Shown piece by piece: positions 59,227 to 64,000 of a stretch of DNA of 64,000 bases. A program made the position numbers and the translations under genes. Below the pieces are notes generated by a model, which was given only the letters and a program-made list of their open reading frames with translations, was not told where the DNA came from and made no database searches. The first letter of the stretch is position 1, and each line of letters starts with the position of its first letter. Location of the stretch: the NCBI GenBank assembly GCA_965153455.1, contig OZ234493.1, positions 24,232,213 to 24,296,212 on the forward strand, in the 5' to 3' direction. The stretch is from Sphagnum compactum (Eukaryota; Bryophyta; Sphagnopsida; Sphagnales).

Positions 59227-61337
59227 ATTCTCTCATACATATTTGGCATCGAAAGGAAGGCACTCTGATGTTTTGCATTTCTTAGTGGTCATTATGCTAA
59301 TGCAGAAGGCAATCACCCATGTGTCCTCCAGGAAATGGACAAAAAAGATTTCAACAATTTTGATATCAAAGAGTGGCACATTGGAGTGGTACATAGTAAT
59401 CACACCCCTTAATCTGTTCTTTGTGTTTTCACTCTCACAAGGATTAGGAATGCTACATAAGGCTCACCTTGTGATACTTTGTTGCATTAGAAATCTTTCA
59501 GGTAGTTATAGTTTTGTCCCATCAGTTCTTATTTCAGTCTTCATTTCATGCCCCCCTCTCTTCAAGCAATTGGACTCACATGAATGTGTGGGGGTTGTTT
59601 TCTACAGCCTACTTCAATATCAAAATGTGCGAGCCAAATGCCCATTTTAGTGATAGTGCAGAGCCCAGGCATCTCAAGTCCTAACCTCACAAGGGATAAT
59701 GATGATCTTTGCAAGGACTCCCATTCTTCAAGCACTTCAGAAAACAACAAGCTTCATGTTTCGACTTCGTCAAGCTTCACATCACTGAAACCATCACTGA
59801 CAGCACCAAGACTGTCAGCAACTTTCCAGGCTGCCATTACATCAAAATCATCGACAGCAGTATCAGAAGGTCTGCAGCAACGAGTTCAAGTTGTAAGGGA
59901 GGAAACCAGCAGTGGAGGAGGGGAGGGGAGGACCCATTCTGATACTTGCAAGCAAGTGAAGGTGAAGGAACACAAGTATACCAAGGACCATTGTGAGCAT
60001 ATGGGTATGTATACAGGTGAGGTCATGGTGGATACGACAGCATGGAAAAGGAGCTTCTCTTTCCTTTCACTCAACCATGATTGCAATGATCTATTTACAC
60101 AAAGCTACTGTCTTTCATCAATCTAGCTCTCCATGATCATTGGTAAATAACACAACCCTTGTTATACTGATTGCTCAAATTTTACACTAACAAATTTGCT
60201 TTAGCTTTGAAGCATCTTATCTGCAGCTTGGAGGGAACTTGCTGTAAACCTTTTGTTGTCTAGAAAGGGAGCACGAGGATTTCATCTCATGTACAATTTT
60301 TGGGTGTGATGTACAGTCAGCTCATAGAGAGAACACCATCAACAATTAGAAGAGTCATTTGTTTAGTGTTATAGGCTATTGAGAAGCTTGTCATCATGTA
60401 CCAGTTGCATCAGAATTGTCTCTGCAAGAGTACATGAGATACAAGCCAAAGAAATTAGCACTCATAGGAATTGAAACCTTGTGATTTAAACCCTTGTATA
60501 TTCACTCAATTATATCAACAACTGGATTCCCTCTGCTTCATTGCATAAAGCTGGATAAACCCTAAACCCTATCATCCACACTAAGACTCTGTGACCAAAA
60601 AAGCAACTTCTACTGAGACTAGAACTGCAGTCTCCTCTTCTGTCATCTCTCTACACTCTCCTTTAGGTCCTTTGTTGCTGTTCTCCATCTTATCACACTC
60701 TGACCTGACTTCAACTTTGCTCACATTAGTGACTTATTACTGTCACAGAACTCTCATGAGTATTGAGAAATCTCTGTACCCATGACTAATGGTAAGCAGA
60801 ACCATGTTAAAAACTTTCTTAAAGGCGAAGAAAACTCCACATAAGAACACAAAAGAAACACAACACATGATCTACTAAGGATCTGCCAAAATTGCAGAAG
60901 GCATCCTGCCTCATGGAAGGAAAAGTAGTAAATGCCATAATGCTTAATGGTCACAAAGGGAAGGGGGGGGTGGGAAAAGCCTGCAGTCTTAGCATTTATC
61001 ACCCTCCACCTGAGGATGGGTTGCTTGGATGTAAATAATCATGAAGCATTTGTTCACTTAATCCAGCTTGTTGTTTAAAAAAATAGCAAGACTCTGATAT
61101 ACTCTGCAATCTACTTAGCATCACAATCCAGCAATCAAGGATGTGAGCACCAGCTTGGATGTAAAATCATCCATCTCAATTGCCACTGAGTAAAGTGGTA
61201 AACTGTTACACCAAGGAGCTACTGATGGCATGAAGCAGAAGCTTGAATTCAGCTGATAGTGACAGATCAACCCAGAAAAACAAATGGCTATAGGGGATAG
61301 TCAATTCTATGTGCTAGTTTCATAATCTGAATCCAAC
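59227..61337. other. Convergent 3' flanks of two genes
   Basis: Two overlapping plus-strand frames (to 59650 and 59584-60126) follow the last exon. The second is Ser/Thr-rich and could be a tail exon or 3' untranslated sequence. From about 60.2 kb to 61.3 kb no gene is evident; the carrier gene ends here from the opposite side. Confidence 0.4.
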
Positions 61338-63961
61338 TTACAAGCCCACTTTTGCCTCAAGCTTTTGAATCTCGTTCAAGAAAATCCATGTCATCTGCAC
61401 ACCCGCAATGCATGATATGAAACTTTTTAATAACTCTCATGAGAATTGAATAATCTCCATACTCATGATCAAAAAAGCCAGGATGGGTGAAAAACTTTTC
61501 CTTGAAGTCAAAGAAAGATAACCACCAGCAGTACAAATGAGCAGCTCACATATAGTTCCTTTCAAGAGGCAATTACCAGGACTGAATCATAAACAAACGT
61601 CCCCCCCGAAAAAAGAAAAGTTTGCCAGGCAAGTAACATGCAGAAAAAAAGAAAGACAGGCGTACCATGACATGGGGAGCAATACGGATACAGTACGTGC
61701 CAAACCCAGTATAGAATTTCAGCAGACCTCCAGCCTTTAGTGTTTGCAAAGCACAGTCTACAGAGCCTGTGTAAGGGAACTTGCCATCTGGGCCAGGCTG
61801 CATCTTCTGTATCTGGGTCTTTACATAGTCAAATGGGAGACTACAGGCTGATGCAAAAAAACCAGACACGGCACTTGCTCCTGTTCAAAAAATCCAAAGC
61901 TTGATCAGTAGCATATTCCAGATCCTCGGCATTACAACACAGCAGGCTGTCTTTTGGAGCGGTTTCTCAATTGCATACAGCAGTCTACCAATCCTGTGAC
62001 ACAAGCCCTCTTGTGACAAGAGAACATTAACCAGAACATACCAATGACTGTAGGAATCTCTCCAAAGCTCAGGGAATCCCTGAAGAACTCCACACTCTGG
62101 TCATATGAAGCAAGCATGCCCATGTTGAGAGCCATAGCTCGCACCACTGTTGGCCCTGCACCCTTCCACATTGCCAGCACTCCCTCATCCTTGATGATTC
62201 TTGTGAGGGCATGGAAGGCATTTTTGTAATGGCGACGATGAGCTTCTGGAAGTGTGGCATCTGCTTGCATCCGGATGAGAGCAAGGTCAGCAGGACTTCC
62301 CACAGAGGCACCAATTGCACCAGCTGTTAGTCCACATAGAGCCTTCTGGTACAGAGGCAAAGGCTTTCCATCATTGGCTGCCATAGCCTTGCTTGTCAAC
62401 AACCTGTCATCCCAAAAAAAATGCACCCATTTGGCTTAGCAACCTTCCTCATTCTCTATAGAGCTTCCAAATCTCTAAAACAATATTTATTTAGAGCTTT
62501 TGGTCTAGAAATTTGGAACTATACTAAGCACCCAATTCATGTGCAGGCAAATCTCTTTGCACAAGCTTGGCAAGATTAGAATCTGTCAGCAGCTGATTAG
62601 AGCACAGGTGGAAATAACAAATGAGTGGTTTTGAAGTGCCAGAGAGAAACACATTTTCAGAGACATGAATGATGAGTTTTCAGACCTGAAGCTACCAAGA
62701 CGGGCAGTGGTGTAAGTGGCTTGCCGCAACAAACCTGCGGACAAACCCTGCATTCCAATTCACATTGAAAGATGAGGAGGATATCCTTGCCAAAATTGAC
62801 AACACAATGACACTCAAGGAAAACCACTGTAGTCCAATCTCAGTGATCCATTACAAAACTCCAAGTTTCAGCATGGATGCCCAACAACTACCTTTCAAAG
62901 AGACAAGCCAATCCCTGTGTCATGAAGGCTGAAATATATACAGCCACAAGGTTCACAGGTGCAAGGCAAGACATCAGCTACTCAACCTGACAATTACAAA
63001 TCCACATTAGGGTTTGAAATAGAAGCCATGAACTCTCTCACAGATAGAACAAAGACAGACAGACACAGAGGCAAAAAATGTAAGTGTTTGCATTTGCTAG
63101 ATAAGATGGGAGGATGAGGGATCTCAAAAAATAAAATCAGACCTTGTAGAGTCCACCAATACCCTCATTCTTGATAACCTGACTTGCAACATGTGCGGCA
63201 CTGCCTTGCCCTAGCTGAATGCGCACCTGCACCAGCACACGCATTGTTGATCAGTCCTTGTTTCATGGCTATTTACTCCATCCACATGAGAGGATTCATA
63301 AAAGGAGTCTCTGTTTTATGAATCGCTCCATCCACAGAGGAGAAAAGCAGTCTCTCTTTAGAGAATTCTCGGGAACCAAGAAGACCCATCCAAGCTTTGA
63401 TGTAGGGTTATTTCGGAAGTCAACTAGAGCTGATCAGAACTTCCCAACTGTATAATCTAACCATCTAACTGTGTACTGAAGTTTTTCTGATGCCTTTTGC
63501 TGACAAAACCATAACATAACTCCTTGTGAATTGGACTATGCATGCAGAGATCTATCGATTAACAACATCATATCAAGGAACTCTTGCTGCTCAGGAGATG
63601 AGTAAACATCAGAGGCAGAGGACATAACAGACCACTCTTGGAACAGATCAGGAATCATTTATAGGGTTACAACAAGACAACCAGTGTGAGTTTGCAATCA
63701 ACACACATCCCAAGGTGGTTTTCCCCCTAGGAACCGGAAGCAGCAGGCCGTCAAGCGGAAAACGCCGCTATTCGAGCTTCATTTCCTCCCTCAAAGATCC
63801 CATGCATCAACGATTTCTGAAGGACACTTTACCTTGATCATGTCCACGGGTTGAATGACACAAGTTGCACCCATGCCTGACAAACCTCCATTCAGAAACG
63901 GCTTGACGGTAGTCCATACAGTTGTTACTGGCACTTTATTCTCTTCCGATCTAGAACCCAT
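61338..63961 (-). CDS. DTC: Mitochondrial dicarboxylate/tricarboxylate (2-oxoglutarate/malate) carrier, 302 aa, 6 exons
   Basis: Exons in transcript order: 63961-63833, 63226-63143, 62747-62686, 62403-62042, 61880-61666, 61394-61338. All junctions are GT-AG with matching phases. DTC exchanges 2-oxoglutarate, malate, citrate and related acids across the inner mitochondrial membrane. Three mitochondrial-carrier signatures are present in order: PVDMIKVRIQ (~38-47), PADLALIRMQ (~129-138) and PFDYVKTQIQ (~228-237). Other strongly conserved blocks are KPFLNGGLSGMGATCVIQ, LPLYQKALCGLTAGAIGAS, FHALTRIIKDEGVLAMWKG, VVRAMALNMGMLASYDQ and RIAPHVMMTWIFLNE, all typical of plant DTC. Length is close to the usual ~300 residues. 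The start MGSRSEENK is the only ATG in frame before the first conserved block. The promoter lies beyond the window end. Function and location are inferred from family knowledge. Confidence 0.93.
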
Positions 63962-64000
63962 CTTCACTTGAGCCAGCTACTGGCCCTCTGAGCTCTTCCC

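Noticed and set aside
59168-59650. 160-aa plus-strand frame
   Set aside because: It overlaps the last exon of the membrane-protein gene in another frame and has no acceptor that joins in phase to a supported exon.
1-64000. CRISPR arrays, operons, rRNA or tRNA genes
   Set aside because: The window is plant nuclear DNA; the short repeats found are microsatellites and tandem repeats without CRISPR spacing. I saw no rRNA sequence or tRNA cloverleaf, but I could not run a tRNA search.

Overview
The window is nuclear DNA from a land plant. Genes are split by GT-AG introns, plant-specific gene families are present, and long AT-rich tracts are full of simple and dispersed repeats. An apparently intact Orai-type calcium-channel gene argues against a flowering plant, because angiosperms are known to lack Orai while mosses, lycophytes and ferns keep it. 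A bryophyte (perhaps a moss) or another seed-free plant is my best guess; the sequence alone does not settle it.

Five spliced protein genes can be supported. (1) An Orai-like four-helix channel (+, 11827-14402, 8 exons). (2) A MES11-type methylesterase-like alpha/beta hydrolase (+, 19595-23129, 5 exons) whose nucleophile position is Asn. (3) A small uncharacterised protein (-, 29140-31419, 4 exons) ending in a symmetrical twin-Cys motif. (4) A multi-helix membrane protein (+, 56677-59226, 7 exons). (5) A mitochondrial dicarboxylate/tricarboxylate carrier (-, 61338-63961, 6 exons). Genes 4 and 5 are convergent. In all five models the exon phases join without a frameshift. I see no functional link between the genes; this looks like ordinary plant gene order.

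The rest is repeat-rich and mostly decayed. 1-11.4 kb holds a dead SWIM/MULE-like gene, a decayed reverse-transcriptase C-terminus, an LTR-like repeat and satellite patches. 11.4-23 kb is a gene island with higher GC, carrying a 3 x ~127 bp tandem repeat and an intronic minisatellite. 23-31 kb is sparse apart from gene 3. 31.5-55 kb is a repeat desert containing a second LTR-like copy, a small TIR element family in both orientations, nested TIR elements, a ~140 bp tandem array, and a large foldback-like structure at 47.1-51.2 kb whose arms are made of ~19/38 bp subrepeats. 55-64 kb is a second gene island.

A dispersed repeat of about 220-390 bp occurs three times. Two of the copies end close upstream of gene starts (the Orai gene and the multi-helix gene), which makes it a candidate promoter-associated element. 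All exon models were read by eye without transcripts.
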